This document shows positions 46,229 through 58,254 of a stretch of 64,000 bases of DNA, in pieces. The notes beneath the pieces are model-generated. The model was not told the DNA's origin. It worked only from the letters and a program-made list of their open reading frames with translations, and searched no databases. Every line of letters begins with the position of its first letter. Position 1 is the stretch's first letter. This stretch comes from Neckera pumila (Eukaryota; Streptophyta; Bryopsida; Hypnales; Neckeraceae), in contig OZ018412.1 in the NCBI GenBank assembly GCA_963969595.1, positions 7,876,501 through 7,940,500 on the forward strand, in the 5' to 3' direction. A program made the translations under genes and the position numbers.

Positions 46229-47926
46229 AAAAAATATTGAATATTCTAAATGCAAGGTGCCGAGGTCTATGTATTGAATTTTGAATTTGAATTCTTTTGT
46301 GCAAATATTTTGTAATTTTTGTCAAACAATTTATCCAAGTTAGTTTGTTTCTAAACCATTATGTGAGAAAGTTCACAAAAAGAAAGTTGAATTTTAACCC
46401 CTAAGGGTCATTGCAAGAAAGACCGGTCCTATTTTTTGTTACAATGAAAGTGACTCTCTTGTCATCCTTATTTTTTTGAAAAAAAAAAAAAATCATTTTA
46501 TATTTAAAAATCATATTTGTTAATCTATCACAAAATTATATTTAGAAATTTTTACTATATTAGGGGTCCAATCACACTTAAAGGTGCCAAAAAAGGATTA
46601 GACCCAATAAAATTTGCAATGTAATTTCTTTTTAGCTATTGTCTTTTAAGCTAATCAATTAATTATAGGTAGTTTAGTCCTTTCTAACTATTACTTCAAG
46701 TCATGTTAAGACTAGTATTATTTTATTCATCAAAAAATTAAAAATTCTTTACTAAAGTTCCAATTGAAGTTTAGATGTTAGCCTATTATATTTTTCAATA
46801 GTAGAAAGGGGTCTAATTTCTAATGAATAATAATGTGATTGAATCCCAAAAAATCAAGTGTATATATAATCATATGATAGAATAAAAAATGACACTTTTG
46901 CTTATATTTTGAAGAATTTTCCGTTTTCTATAACATTCAAAAGGAAAAACATGTGATCATCTTTTTCAATATAAAAAATAAATCCAAATGATGATTGTAT
47001 TAGAACAAATATGTATATATTATTTACATCAAGGCCTTATGTAAGCTATTTTGGTAATTGAATGCTTAATTTTTTTTTAGAATAAATCAATAATTCGTCA
47101 AAAATCAATTAATTAATTAAAAAATTACACTACCTTGTGTCCAAGATTTAAATTCAAGATTTCATTCATCTTTTGGGGATAGCCTTTGCCATCAAAATGA
47201 GCCATTTTGAGTGTTTATTTGGTGAAACATAGTAATATAGACACTAAATTTTGCTTTGTAGCTGGTGATATACGTCTTTCTTAGGATTTTACCTATAAAA
47301 AATTTTCCTTAACTTATTAAAGGGATGCATTGCAATACCATTCATCCATATATTTATTTAAAAAATAACAACATCAAAGTAATTTAGAGCTTTAAAAATT
47401 TAGAGAAGGACTCTAAACCTAGTCCAAGCAAAGTAATAGTATTGGTACCTTTGAGTATAGTTTGACCCTTAGGAGTTCCCAAATTTAATGATCTGGAGCT
47501 ATTTTCAAGGTCTATTTGCACAATAGGAAAGCATACAAACAACACTCCTATTATGCACAATTTTTGAGCATTGAAGATGGTTCTAAGATAATTCTTTTGG
47601 TGAAATCTCATCACCATCAATTCTTCCCAAGTGGACAAATTTTTCATTTAAAAAATAATTCTTTTTCCATTTTTTACAAATTAAAATGTAAAACTATAGT
47701 GAAGATACCTATTTTTCATGAGATTTTGCACTTTTTTAGTTCTCCTACTTAGAGAATTTTTCTATGCTTTATCTTCCTAAGGTGCCTTTTTCTTAAAGGT
47801 GTATACATGAAACATATTTTTTACATTTAAAATAAAAAATCTAATTGTAAAGTACTCCCCCCCCCCAAAAAAATGAGTACTGTGCAAAACGCTACAAAAA
47901 ACAGATAGTCTTTCTTGCAATGATTT
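46229..47926. mobile_element. AT-rich segment with a TTAA-family-like left end (E15)
   Basis: TTAA-CCCCTAAGGG opens at 46394. The 15-mer TCATTGCAAGAAAGA (46408-46422) is inverted exactly at 47909-47923, next to the start of E16. This may be a ~1.5-kb element bounded by those inverted repeats. The interior is extremely AT-rich and shows no gene and no similarity to the family core. 46229-46393 holds nothing recognised. Confidence 0.4.
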
Positions 47927-48787
47927 TTGAAGGACCAAACATCCTCTTGAGGGATTCTAGGGAGTTCAAGTAGGTACCTATAGTCTCAATTTTCATTGTG
48001 ATTTTTTGAAACTTTTTTGAAGATAGAAAAATATATTATCTTTGTGGGAATATTTATTTTTTTAATTGGTATTTGAAAGCATTAGATATGCCACCTTAAG
48101 CCAAAAACGGAGGTCAACAGGCAGTACAAAAATCACCAAAAATCAAAATTAAATTTTAAAATTTTTTTCCTCAAATATTGTGTTTTTGTCTACATGTGAA
48201 ATTTTGGTTCATTCTATTTGGATTAAGAATGAGAAAATTATGAACAATTGTGTTTTTTGGGCAATCATAGAAACTTCTTACGGGATTTCATTTTTGAGTG
48301 CAATTTTCACAATTTCCATGAAAAATTGTTTGTCAAGGTTACATTTGCTTCTTTAAACAACATCACCATTGGAATTATTGTGTTTCAATTCTATCTTAGA
48401 GCTGTTAGCAATTTAATTTTTTTGTTCAATTTTGGACCTACTTCTACTTAACAATTTCTTAAAAGATGAAAATCAAGTGTGTATTTTTTGGAATTTTTTA
48501 TTAGACTTTCAACTGAATTTTTCAACGTAAAATATTCTTAAATCAAAGTTTGTAGTATAAGATTTTTCCACAAATGGTGGTCAAAGTCAGCCAAAATTTC
48601 AGGTCAATGTTCAGAAAAACTATTTTTCCAACTTTAAATGATTTTATCTTCCAATCAGTATGGTCAAATTTTATGAAATTTTTATCACATGATCTAAGAC
48701 AAATGAAGTATAAGATCTTATAGTTAGATTTTGATAAAAATTGAATTTTTGTTTTTTCTTATAAACGCAGCAGAAGTGGCAGTTTAA
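47927..48787 (+). mobile_element. TTAA-family element E16, both tips missing
   Basis: From 'gaaggaccaaacatcctctt' through the whole family core to 'gcagaagtggcagttt', where it breaks off and joins unrelated DNA. TTAA and the CCCC/GGGG tips are absent. Confidence 0.65.
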
Positions 48788-48792
48788 ATCAC

Positions 48793-48885
48793 ATTACAAG
48801 AGGTCACCCTACAAGGAATTGCCCTACAAGAGGTCACCCTTACCCGCGGTCGCCCTAAACCCGCAATTGCCCGTCCTCATCAAAC
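48793..48885 (-). repeat. Reverse-orientation relative of the 43.8-kb tandem array
   Basis: 'acaagaggtcaccct' occurs twice with 'acccgcggtcgccctaaac'. On the minus strand these read as the 'gggcgacc ... agggtgacctcttgt' phrases of 43835-44560. Only a short part is present. Confidence 0.5.
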
Positions 48886-50763
48886 TCGCACGTGCCCCTT
48901 GAATGTGCCACGTGGATGCTACATGGCATTTAGATGGCGGAGGTAAAAGGGGGATAACTTTTTGAATAGTCAAAGGTAAATTTGACTCTATTGGACTTTG
49001 CAAGGGCTCTATTAGACGTTGTGTGACGTCTAGTTGTCGTGCTGTTGCCATGTCAGGGAAGACAATCCTACGTACCTTTATGAAGTCACAGCTCTCCAAA
49101 AACTTTGTGTACTCCACTATTTACTTCTTCCATTCTTCCAAAGCCTTTTCACGCTCTTGACACGAATCAAAAGCAAACCTTAGTCAAATCTACCGTATTG
49201 TATCAAATAATATCCAACTTAACAATTAAAATGAAACGCCAGTCTGTACCACCTTCTGGAGTCAATGCTGACAAATATTTCGAATACAAGTTTAAGGAAC
49301 ATACCTTCTACTCCAAGTCCCCACCATGTAATCTTCAAAGAGCTCCTCTCTTTTCTGGTCCTTATCAATAGCTAAAAACTCTGATTGTCTTCAAACATTA
49401 ATAGAGCCTTGCTGTTACCACAAATTATGTGCATCCGACAATGCGAGTCAGAAATCATCTCATAATGTCCACACCACATAAAACATGACTTCCAAATTTC
49501 ACAAAGAAGTTCACACAATAAAAGTAAATAAACTAAAAACAAAAACAAGAATAGATGAAAACAGATGAAAATACAAACAATGTAGAAAACTCCGAACCTC
49601 CAAAGCTTAGAGGATGTCAAGTCCTTCGATTCTTGGCAAAAAATACCGTACTGTTGGTTCATAACATCACAGTTCAAATCGAACGTTCTTAACAGGTTGT
49701 GCTCTCTCCTGCACATAACAATTGTGAAGGCATAAATGGTGTGTCAAGTGACGTTACCTCCAACATTGCAAGGAATTTCTCCCTAGCAATTTTTGTTTAT
49801 CTATTTCATGCGCTTCTCTTCACTCTCCTGCTTCTTTTGGTGAGCAAGGTACTATAGGAGTCGAGAGCACAAAGAAGCGTCAGCTATCAACATACTCATC
49901 CATCACACAAGCACGCTTTTAGCTGAGTGGAACATTTGAGCATAGTGCTGGTAGTACGTATATAGACACCTTTTGACAAGGGCTACGGAACAAGCGCTGG
50001 ATCAAAGAGAACCTAAGCTGACGCATGGCAAGGGCAGATCCAAAAACCAACCACACCCACGGATACAAGCAACATCAGAAATCGACTACTTTGCCAATTA
50101 ACTGCAAATGCCCATCTTTTGTAAAGAACGTGGGATCCAATTTTCATCACCACTATTCCAAAAAATGAAAACATATTCTTCAAACCAATTACTTGCCTCA
50201 CTAAATGCTTGCAATTCTCATTGGAAGATTACTGCCTTAAACAAGATAGAGTAATGAGCTCATTTATTCACCAAAAAAATCAGCTTGAAGCACATCAACG
50301 AAGCTTGCCAATCCGACTTGACTTATTTTGTGCATGATCAACATTCTTACTCTTGTGCGCATAAACCATGATGCTTCTCATGGCCAACATACTGCTCTTA
50401 CTCCAATTGAACATCAGAAATGGAGACCAATTCACCTTTATGTGACCAATTCACCTTCATGTGACCTAAACTAGCGCTACAGAGACAAATTCTCATAAAA
50501 ACCAGTGGAAGCTCCAGACAATGTTCACAAAACAATCGGCCAAGAAATCTTCTATAGACTCAAATGGAATTCAACAAAAAAAAGAAGCAGAATATACAAC
50601 ATTCACAACAGTCTCCAAAACCAAATTCGACATATTTCAAATCAAACAATTGCAAAGCTTCTCACAATTGGAGTACTCAGACTGTAAGTCTCAGAACATT
50701 TGTCTAGATTTTCCATCAGGTCAAACAATCAGTACGTGCAATTGTAACTTCAAAACTCAAAGA
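48886..50763. other. Mixed-composition intergenic DNA, no gene assigned
   Basis: Several minus-strand frames (for example 49716-49372 and 49117-48824) are open for 97-114 codons but show no family motif. I cannot exclude a decayed gene on the minus strand between about 50200 and 48820. Confidence 0.35.
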
Positions 50764-51682
50764 TTAAACCCTAAAGGACCAACAAGCGTTTTTTGGCTAT
50801 ATAGAAATTTTAAGCAAATACATGTGACTAGAGATTTCTATATTTTTGGCCCAAATTTAAAAAAAGAAGTGGAGATGTGGAATATCTTTCATATGCACTA
50901 AATTTCATGACATTTGGAAAGGTGAGTCAAAAGTTATGGCCTAATATATTACTTTTTTTTGTAATTGGGCAGTCCGGGTAGATAAGAAAATCATTTTGTC
51001 ATAAAAAAAAATTTGAAATTGGTTTCTAGAGTTACATATATATGGAAAGCTTTGAAGCATACCATTTTGATCTATGAGTCAAAAGTTATGAAGATTTTTA
51101 GTTTGCGGGCAATTATGCATTCTCTACTCTAAAATAAACTTTGAAGTCCTTTGTCTTACTCAATTTTCAATGTTTTTGGAATAAAATAAAATTGTAGGAT
51201 ACGGATTGTTTATTACAACATTGGGATTGGCATTTTTCAATTCCATAATTAAATATTTGACAATTTTGAATTTTGAATCATTCTCTAACACTATTTACTT
51301 ATTAGTTTTTTCCTATATGTTGTACAATTCCAAATGAAGTGAAAATTTTCAAGCATGTAGCCAACTTGTCTAGAGAAAAGGAATCTAAAGAAGCACCATC
51401 ATTTTGGACATTTTTTCATCAAAAAGTGAGCTTGTAAAATGCTACTGCCCTGTTTTTCGCAAGGCCAAAAAATGACTCAAGTGAATTTGAATGCTTATAT
51501 CTAGCAATTCACGTGGTGGAAATTTTTGAAATTTTTACCACATGTTTTCAAGTCAGCATACTATAGGGTCTTGCGGTTACATGAGTCAAAACTAAAAAAA
51601 ATAAAATTTGGGTACTTGTTCTAAAATTGGCAATTTTTGAGCGTTTTCGGTAAAAACATAGTCATGGAACTTTAGGGGTTAA
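50764..51682 (+). mobile_element. TTAA-family element E17 (subfamily II)
   Basis: A 919-bp copy nearly collinear with E11. It opens 'ttaaaccctaaaggaccaac' and closes 'catggaactttaggggttaa', with TTAA at both ends. Confidence 0.85.
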
Positions 51683-52393
51683 AACAGTAGTCCAAACACA
51701 CTTGGATTGAGATCGAAGCATGACAAAATGGCCATGCGGAAAATGCTTGAGGCCATTGAAAAAAGGAATTGAAATGCAAAGAAGGAGTTGACTAAAGATA
51801 CCTTGTGGGCAGCTCAAAGTGATGGTGTAGGCTGGCGATGGGGTAATTAAGGCAAATCCTAAACATGAACTTTGGGCCTGGAGAAGCATGTATCCAAAAT
51901 TTTGAGTTCCTCTTGTTTAAAATTCCAGACCTAATAATCTCTTCTCCACCAATTGCCAGGCAGATAGCCTAACACGTGCTAAATCCTAACTCACCTTCTC
52001 CACCACAACCAAAAATGACATCTTGATCAAAGAACAATTGCAATACAAAAACACACTCAAAATCCTAATCGATAGAGACTAGTTGGCAAATTGCAATTAA
52101 TATCGCCTCTCCAACTAGGAAAAGCTCTCTGCGTTGTTGTGTTGCAAATGCAGACATTATGTAGATTATGTATATATATATGATTTAGATAGATTTTAAT
52201 ATTTGTTGCATTATAAAGAAGTTGACATCATTTGAGGTGGCTTCATCTCATTCGATATTCTTCTTTATGTTTTATTTAGATTATATTATGTTGAACTAGA
52301 GGGTTTTTTTTCTAAGTCTCAAGAAATTGGGGTTCTAGTTTTTTTTTTACCTCTACTAGATATATGTAGATTTTAGTTCTTTATTCTGTAGAT
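51683..52393. other. Intergenic DNA, no gene seen
   Basis: Nothing recognised. Confidence 0.45.
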
Positions 52394-52432
52394 AGAGTGA
52401 AGTTAGAGTGAAGTTAGAGTGAAGTTAGAGTT
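52394..52432 (+). repeat. 11-bp tandem repeat
   Basis: AGAGTGAAGTT is repeated about 3.5 times at 52394-52432. Confidence 0.75.
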
Positions 52433-52589
52433 AAGATAAGATGGAGATTGAATGGAAAAGTAAAAGATAAAGAGATAGAGTGAAGTGTTAAGGTGGGAAA
52501 AAGGTGATTTTTTTTCATCTTCTCTCTCGTTGTGAGTTTAGAGGGGGATCCGATTGTTTGGAGGTTGTTGTTGTGTTATGTTTTGAGAA

Positions 52590-53080
52590 GGGGGTTTTTC
52601 AATGAAAATTGGAGGAGTTGTGTATTATGATGTTGTGATTGGAAGAGATCTTTTCTTGCTTGAATTGAAGTTGTGAGTGGAGATTTGTGCTAGTTTGAGT
52701 GGAGGAAGGTCTACTGCCTCCCAATTGAAGGGGCTGAGACTTTGACCAACCATAGAAGACGGACAGATTTTTATTTTGCAATGAAATTTTGAAAAGTTGT
52801 AGAGAATTTTGTTAGCTTTTCAAATAGCTATCATTTGTTGTATTTGGAGCATTTATGAGTGAGTTGTGAATGTTGAAGTGAAGGAGGGTCTGCTGCCCTC
52901 ACTTTTAGAGGCCGAAACTTTGGGCAATCATAGATATTGGAGAGAGTATTAGAATGAATTGAAATTTGGTGAAATTATAGAAAATTGTATTAGCTTTACA
53001 AAGAGCTATCACTCATTCTATTTGGAGTTGTGGAGCATTGGTGGCGTTCATTCAAAGTTTAGCTTTGAAATTGAAGTTGG
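52590..53080 (+). repeat. Diverged tandem duplication, ~190-bp unit
   Basis: 'ggaaggtctactgcctccca ... aggggctgagactttg' at about 52703 is repeated as 'ggagggtctgctgccctcac ... gaggccgaaactttgg' at about 52884. Each is followed by 'tttgttagcttttcaaatag'-like and 'gagctatcactcattctatt'-like blocks. Confidence 0.55.
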
Positions 53081-53784
53081 AGTGAAGATTTGAAGTTGGA
53101 GTTGGAGGAGAATTTGTGTGTTGTGGCTTGTGGCTTGTCTTTTATTGTAAATTTTTGTTGTTGCGAGCAGCTTGGGTTAAACCAATGCTTAGCCTCATTT
53201 TGTGTTTTGTGGAGACGGTGGGATTAAATCACCCACATGGTCGAATCTGTTTGTTCTCACGGTGAAAGCTAAAGCCTAGTTAGAACTGGTCACCGGGAGT
53301 TTGAAGTTTAGGAGCCCATCATCCGGATGGCATCTCGTGTTATGCCATTCCGTTTTACCCGTCCGAGGCCCGTGGTTCTTATTACCTACTTGACCGAATC
53401 CTGACCCGTTTAGAGCCAACACAGGATAGGCCAACGGGGAGGAGTTTGAAGGCCGAAGAACAAAAAGAAGATTGAAGAATAGAAGACTTGAAGATTATTT
53501 GAAGTCAATGACTAACTAGTTCCAGTTGCAGCCAGATACTTTGCGTATTCCCAAAGAGCGCTCATCTCAACACGACAGCGCTACTCCATCTCACTCACCA
53601 TATTCCTCCAAAAGTGCAACTTACCCAAAGAACGAGGAAGACTTTGACGCTCCTAGATAGAAACAAGACACTGGTGCTCCTTAACTTAGACCTAAAACGC
53701 AAGAGAGGAGAAGGCGGCTGTTGATTCAATACAAGGACAAAATGTACAAATCAACAAAAATTTCAAGGTCAAAAAGGCTCTTCG
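53081..53784. other. GC-moderate DNA, possible retroelement leader
   Basis: 53200-53450 is compositionally distinct, with 'catcatccggatggcatctc' and 'acccgtccgaggcccgtgg'. No ORF or primer-binding site that I can defend. The unit could belong with the repeat block upstream. Confidence 0.3.
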
Positions 53785-54860
53785 TTGATTTGGACAAATC
53801 TTTATCAATTCTTTGTCATATAGGATGTCATTTCCTTGTAGTGTATTTGGTTGTCATTACACATACTTGCATTTGCTCTTTGTTGTATTGAAATTAATTA
53901 CATCCTCGGTAGGTTTCCTTTGTAGTGCATCAGTTATCTGACCCTCAGTTATGCGTCAAAATATAGACATTTGCAGGACACAGGACTGTTTATAATACAC
54001 TAGGATAGACCAGATTCCAGTCCTAGATGACAACCAGGTTGACAAAATTTTGTCAAAACTCTTTCAAAAGTTTGTCAAAAGTCTATCAACTAAGTTTCCT
54101 AATTGATATATGGTGTCAATTAAGTGTCCAAATTAGGAAGTCCTAATTGATGGGACAGTTGACAGAATTATATCAAATTTTTGTCAAAATTTAAGAAATA
54201 TTTTTTTTTGTAGTGTGAAGTTTAAAAAAGTTGTAGATCTTGTTATAAGCTTTCTAAAAAGCTAAGGTTTCTTCAAAATGGAGCAAGAACAAAGATGGAA
54301 CAATCATTTTAGTACAAGAGGGTCAACTGCCATTGTTGTTTGTGAATTTAATCTGTTGCCTCAGCTTAGGTAAATTTCTTGATGTATTTAAGGCCCAAGG
54401 CAATCTTTCCATCACACTTAAGTGTCTAATGATACCATTTGGAATTGATTTCTTGGAATATGTAATATATGCATATAAATTCAATAATTGGCTAATGTAT
54501 TGATTGTAATATTAAGTAGTTCATGTTCTTACTTGCTTAGTCTAATAGGACAACATTGAAAAATATAAAATTTTAGTGCTTTAAAAGAGTCCATTTCTTA
54601 GAGGTGTTTAGGAGTTCCTACTCTCCACTGGCCGAATTCTAGGGTCCAAGGCTGCTAATTGGCTAAAACAATCATATTGCTGCTATCACTACAAGAGGAT
54701 TTTAGTCCTAATTGACTGAAAGTTGACAAAATTTTGTTAACTACGCCGTCAATTAGGAGACCCTGATTTGGACGCTTAGTTGACAAAATTTTGTCAATTT
54801 TCAATGTCTTTTAACAAAGTTTTGATAGATTTCAATGTCTTTTTTGACAGAATTCCTATC
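53785..54860. mobile_element. Cluster of CACTA-like ends with 'ttgacaaaattttgtcaa' palindromes
   Basis: A right-type end 'ccttgtagtg' occurs at 53834-53843 and 'ttttttttgtagtg' near 54215. A left-type end 'cactacaagaggattttagt' lies at about 54688. The palindrome TTGACAAAATTTTGTCAA occurs at about 54040 and 54779, with a variant at 54722. CACTACAA-type ends with subterminal repeats are typical of CACTA elements, but I could not pair the ends. Confidence 0.35.
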
Positions 54861-55084
54861 ATCTTTGTATTATTTGCCCCATTGTCGCAGTGGATTCTCA
54901 TCACCAAGTCAGCAAGTCTGAATACTCTTTTTGTCAAGAAAACAACACTTCCTTGCATTTTGTTCTTTTACACAGCTCTCTATAAGAGTATAAAACTTTG
55001 GCTAAAGCCTTTGGCTATAAGCGTAGAAAACTCTAGCTAAACCTCTGGCTAAAATATGACCAATGGGATTAGAAACCACAACAG

Positions 55085-56330
55085 TCCATGCACCATTTGC
55101 TACCTATAGCTCTTTCAGATCTCCCTACCAGCAAATGCTACGCGATGCATGCATGCCCCCAATTTCAAGTAGATTGCATGTGCCAAACCTTCCAGCACCT
55201 AGACGACATTCTCCACTTTGTTTGTAGTGCTGCCATTCTCATTCTTGCGGAGCATCCAAACCTTAACATCAGACACAAATGTTTTAAATTCCTCAGAGGC
55301 TTCAAGTGCTTTAGAAAATGTTTACAAAATCTATTTAAAAAATGCCTGAAGAAACAATTCTAGATGATGTTAGGATCAAAGTACCTAAAAGCCTGAGAAA
55401 AGTCACAAAGCTCCTGAGCCGTAAGGATGCAGAGGTACATATGGATGTCATGAGCATTACCAGTAATATTGTAAACGGACACCTCTAACTTGTCCAGGGC
55501 TACTTGAAGAGTCAGAGCAAGCCATCACTTGAGCTTGACCTGCGACAGAGACTTGAACATATGAGCAATCTATGTTCTACAACAACCGGTTTTTAAATTG
55601 TAGATGTGATTCACATCCTCAAAAGGATAGTCTTAACAACTTTGAAATGAAAATTTCATACAAATGAAATCGTCTCAATAAGATGAAAGATAGAGAAAGA
55701 GGATTACAAGCTCAAGAAGATTGGGTAGCGGTGGTTCAACATGTCAATGAAGACACTCCTCACTAAGTAAAGGTATTCATTGGACCACTGGAAGCAATGT
55801 TGAATCGATGCATGTTGAATGATGCAGTTCACCACTCCTACAACAGACTTGGAGCATGGTGCCCAAGCTCTCATCCTTGAGAGCCTTGGCCAATTTCTGG
55901 ACTCTTTCATTGATTTGGCCCTCATCCCCACTGCTTGGTCCATAGAGAGATTAGAAACCAAGGAACAAATATCTTAACTATAAATCCAAGATTATCCAAG
56001 TTTGTACACAAAACTCAAAACAGGAAGAAAAAAAGAAGAAAAAAAGAACAATTCAAAACCAATTTGTCTTCAAATGCACTTGTGGGGTTATTGATGCACA
56101 TTAAAGCCACATGAAAAAATATTGCCAAACCTATTTGGAACACCAACAAAAGACCGCTTCCCACTGGGACATCCTGCAACATTATTGTAACTGTGGAAGG
56201 ACAATATTGTAGATGCTCTTGTGGTTGGTGCAAGATTGCTTTCAGAGTCCTAGACAGCAGCAGCAACGGCATTAGAGAGCACACTTTAGATTCAAGGAGG
56301 GTGGCTATTAAATTGAGGCACAATTACCTT
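55085..56330 (-). pseudogene. Decayed minus-strand gene of unknown family
   Basis: On the minus strand several blocks read like protein but in different frames and with stops. Around 56290-56060 a block contains SFVGVPNRFGNIF. Around 55950-55830 a block contains ERVQKLAKALKDES. Around 55830-55710 another frame contains SNEYLYLVRSVFIDMLNHRY. Around 55565-55372 a block contains LEVSVYNITGNAHDIHMYL and ends in TAG, interrupted once by TGA. Around 55330-55150 a block contains EEFKTFVSDVKVWMLRKN and GLAHAIYLKLGACMHR, interrupted by TAG and TGA. Some breaks could be introns (for example an acceptor 'gaacatag' near 55575), but the frame changes inside blocks look like decay. I do not recognise the family. 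Confidence 0.4.
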
Positions 56331-56570
56331 ATTGGGTACATGCTTGTTGATGTCATATCTTATAATTATAGTGGGATGCTCCCCATCTCATGACACCTCG
56401 GCTATCGTTAACCATCACCTTTGAGGTCCTCAATGTCTTGGTGGTTGGAGGATAATACTCTTCACTAAACTGCCAGGTCGCAATCAACCTAAGTGGTTGC
56501 ATCCTCACTAAGCCCTTCACCAGGTATGGCTGCATTATTCAATACAATTATAATCACTAACAACTCACAA
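56331..56570. other. Intergenic DNA
   Basis: It may include the upstream part of the decayed minus-strand gene. No clear start is visible. Confidence 0.3.
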
Positions 56571-56640
56571 TTAACCCCTAAAGGTTTGTGAGCCCCAAGG
56601 TTGTCACTTGGAACTCAGAGTATAAATTTTTTTGCTTTTT
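56571..56640 (+). mobile_element. TTAA-family left end E18
   Basis: TTAA-CCCCTAAAGGTTTGTGAG at 56571 is a family-type left terminus. I find no matching right end and no clear family core beyond the first ~70 bp, so the true extent is unknown. Confidence 0.4.
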
Positions 56641-57714
56641 ACTCATTTTAATGAGTAAATTGTTATCAATTTGATCAATTATACTACTTTGTGGATATTT
56701 GAGGTAGAATGATACCTGTTGAGATGAAAACTCCAAAAGCATCAAAATCATTCAATTCTGTGCTATTTCTTAAGTTCTAACGGTGGAAGTGGGTATATAA
56801 GAGCCAAATTATGGATTGGAAGTGATTCCAATTCCAACCTTCACCCAACTATAAAGATCCCGATAGAATTTACAAACAGTTTTACTACGAAGATACATAC
56901 AACTGGATTTTCAAGCCAAAACTCACAGAAAATCACGAGGGACAACCGAAACATAAAGAGAGGTGTTTCTAGCTTAGAAACATGCCCGGAGCGTAACGGC
57001 AAAGACGGATTGCTAAGATTCCCTTAAATGAGAAAGATTCCTCTATAAAGGAATTGAAATCGAAAAATAGGAATTTATTTCTTCTTGGATAAGTACTAGT
57101 TTGACTTGAGATTTTGCAAAAAGGATTTGGAGGCTTCCTAGAAGCTACCCAAATTATTTTGTAATTTTCCAAATTGCAGAAGATGACTCCCTGGGAAGTC
57201 AACCAAAATTACCACGGATTAAGAAATTCATAGAAATTAATCTGGTAATGGTAAAATCCCACTAAAAATTAGAATAGTGTATTTTAGTTTGAATAAGAGC
57301 CTAATCAAGTTTCACGACATTCCAACATTGGTAACTACCCAAACCGGCGGCGCTAACGGAATTTAACGGAATTCCAAAACATTCCGCGGATGGACCGTCG
57401 AATCACGAGCTGACAAAGTCCGAATTAAGTCAACAACAACTCTTTTTTGACACTCTTGGACCTTCTGGACAACCCTGGCTAGTTATAATCAACAAAAATT
57501 ATAAACTCCAAGAGTTGGATTTTCCACCTTTTTCACTAGGTTGGAAAACACTATCTTTTATGAAGAAAATCGACTTAGGCGTAGGGGTTTAGAGGGTCCC
57601 TAGACTAAAAAGGATCTTCTGGAGCCAACGCCATAGACTATTTTTCATTTGGAGCTTTTCTCCAAAAGATATAGCCCATTCAGCTGTAGGATAGAATTAG
57701 GCGTAGTAATTAGT
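56641..57714. other. Intergenic DNA, no gene seen
   Basis: A GC-richer patch at 57345-57430 has 'aacggaatttaacggaattc'. Nothing recognised. Confidence 0.4.
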
Positions 57715-58160
57715 CATTTTAATTTACTTAGATATTATTTTAGTTTACGTAGATATTATTTAGAGTAAAAGGAGGTTAATGGGAGCCCCGGAAAAGTATA
57801 AAAGGGCTCCCATTGACTCCCTTTGAATCCCTTTTCTTTATTTTGATTGAAGAGCCGCTACGAGGCTCTAGTGTTTTTGCTTTGTATTTCTGCCAAAATC
57901 GTTGGCAATTGTTGAGTTTTTGGTCTGGAACCAAAAACCTTGTTTTTTATACATTTGGAGTCTTGAACTCCCTCTTTGTTGATTTTGGTGCCATTCAAAG
58001 GACGTTGGGGGCCCTTTGAACCACTACTAATACGTGTTTTGTATTTTCTCTTCATCTTGAATTTTAAAACTAACACCAGGGATAATCCAACCGGATCTCG
58101 GCGCAGCCGGTAGTTGGAACCCTTGGATTTGTGTTTTGGGTCTTGTTGCCTACTAACCCC
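57715..58160 (+). other. Promoter-like block, possibly an LTR or satellite leader
   Basis: 'agtataaaagggctcccatt' at 57796-57815 contains a good TATA box (TATAAAAG). It sits between inverted copies of 'atgggagcccc'. A diverged doublet 'tagatattattt' precedes it. This resembles the U3/R part of a plant LTR, but I see no tRNA-complementary primer-binding site and no partner LTR. Confidence 0.3.
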
Positions 58161-58254
58161 TTCCATTGAGCTTTTTTTTGGAGTGAGATTTCACACTTTC
58201 GGGTTGTAGAAAATCTCCCCTGAAGCCTAGACATGCGAAGACGTGGTCCAAAGT

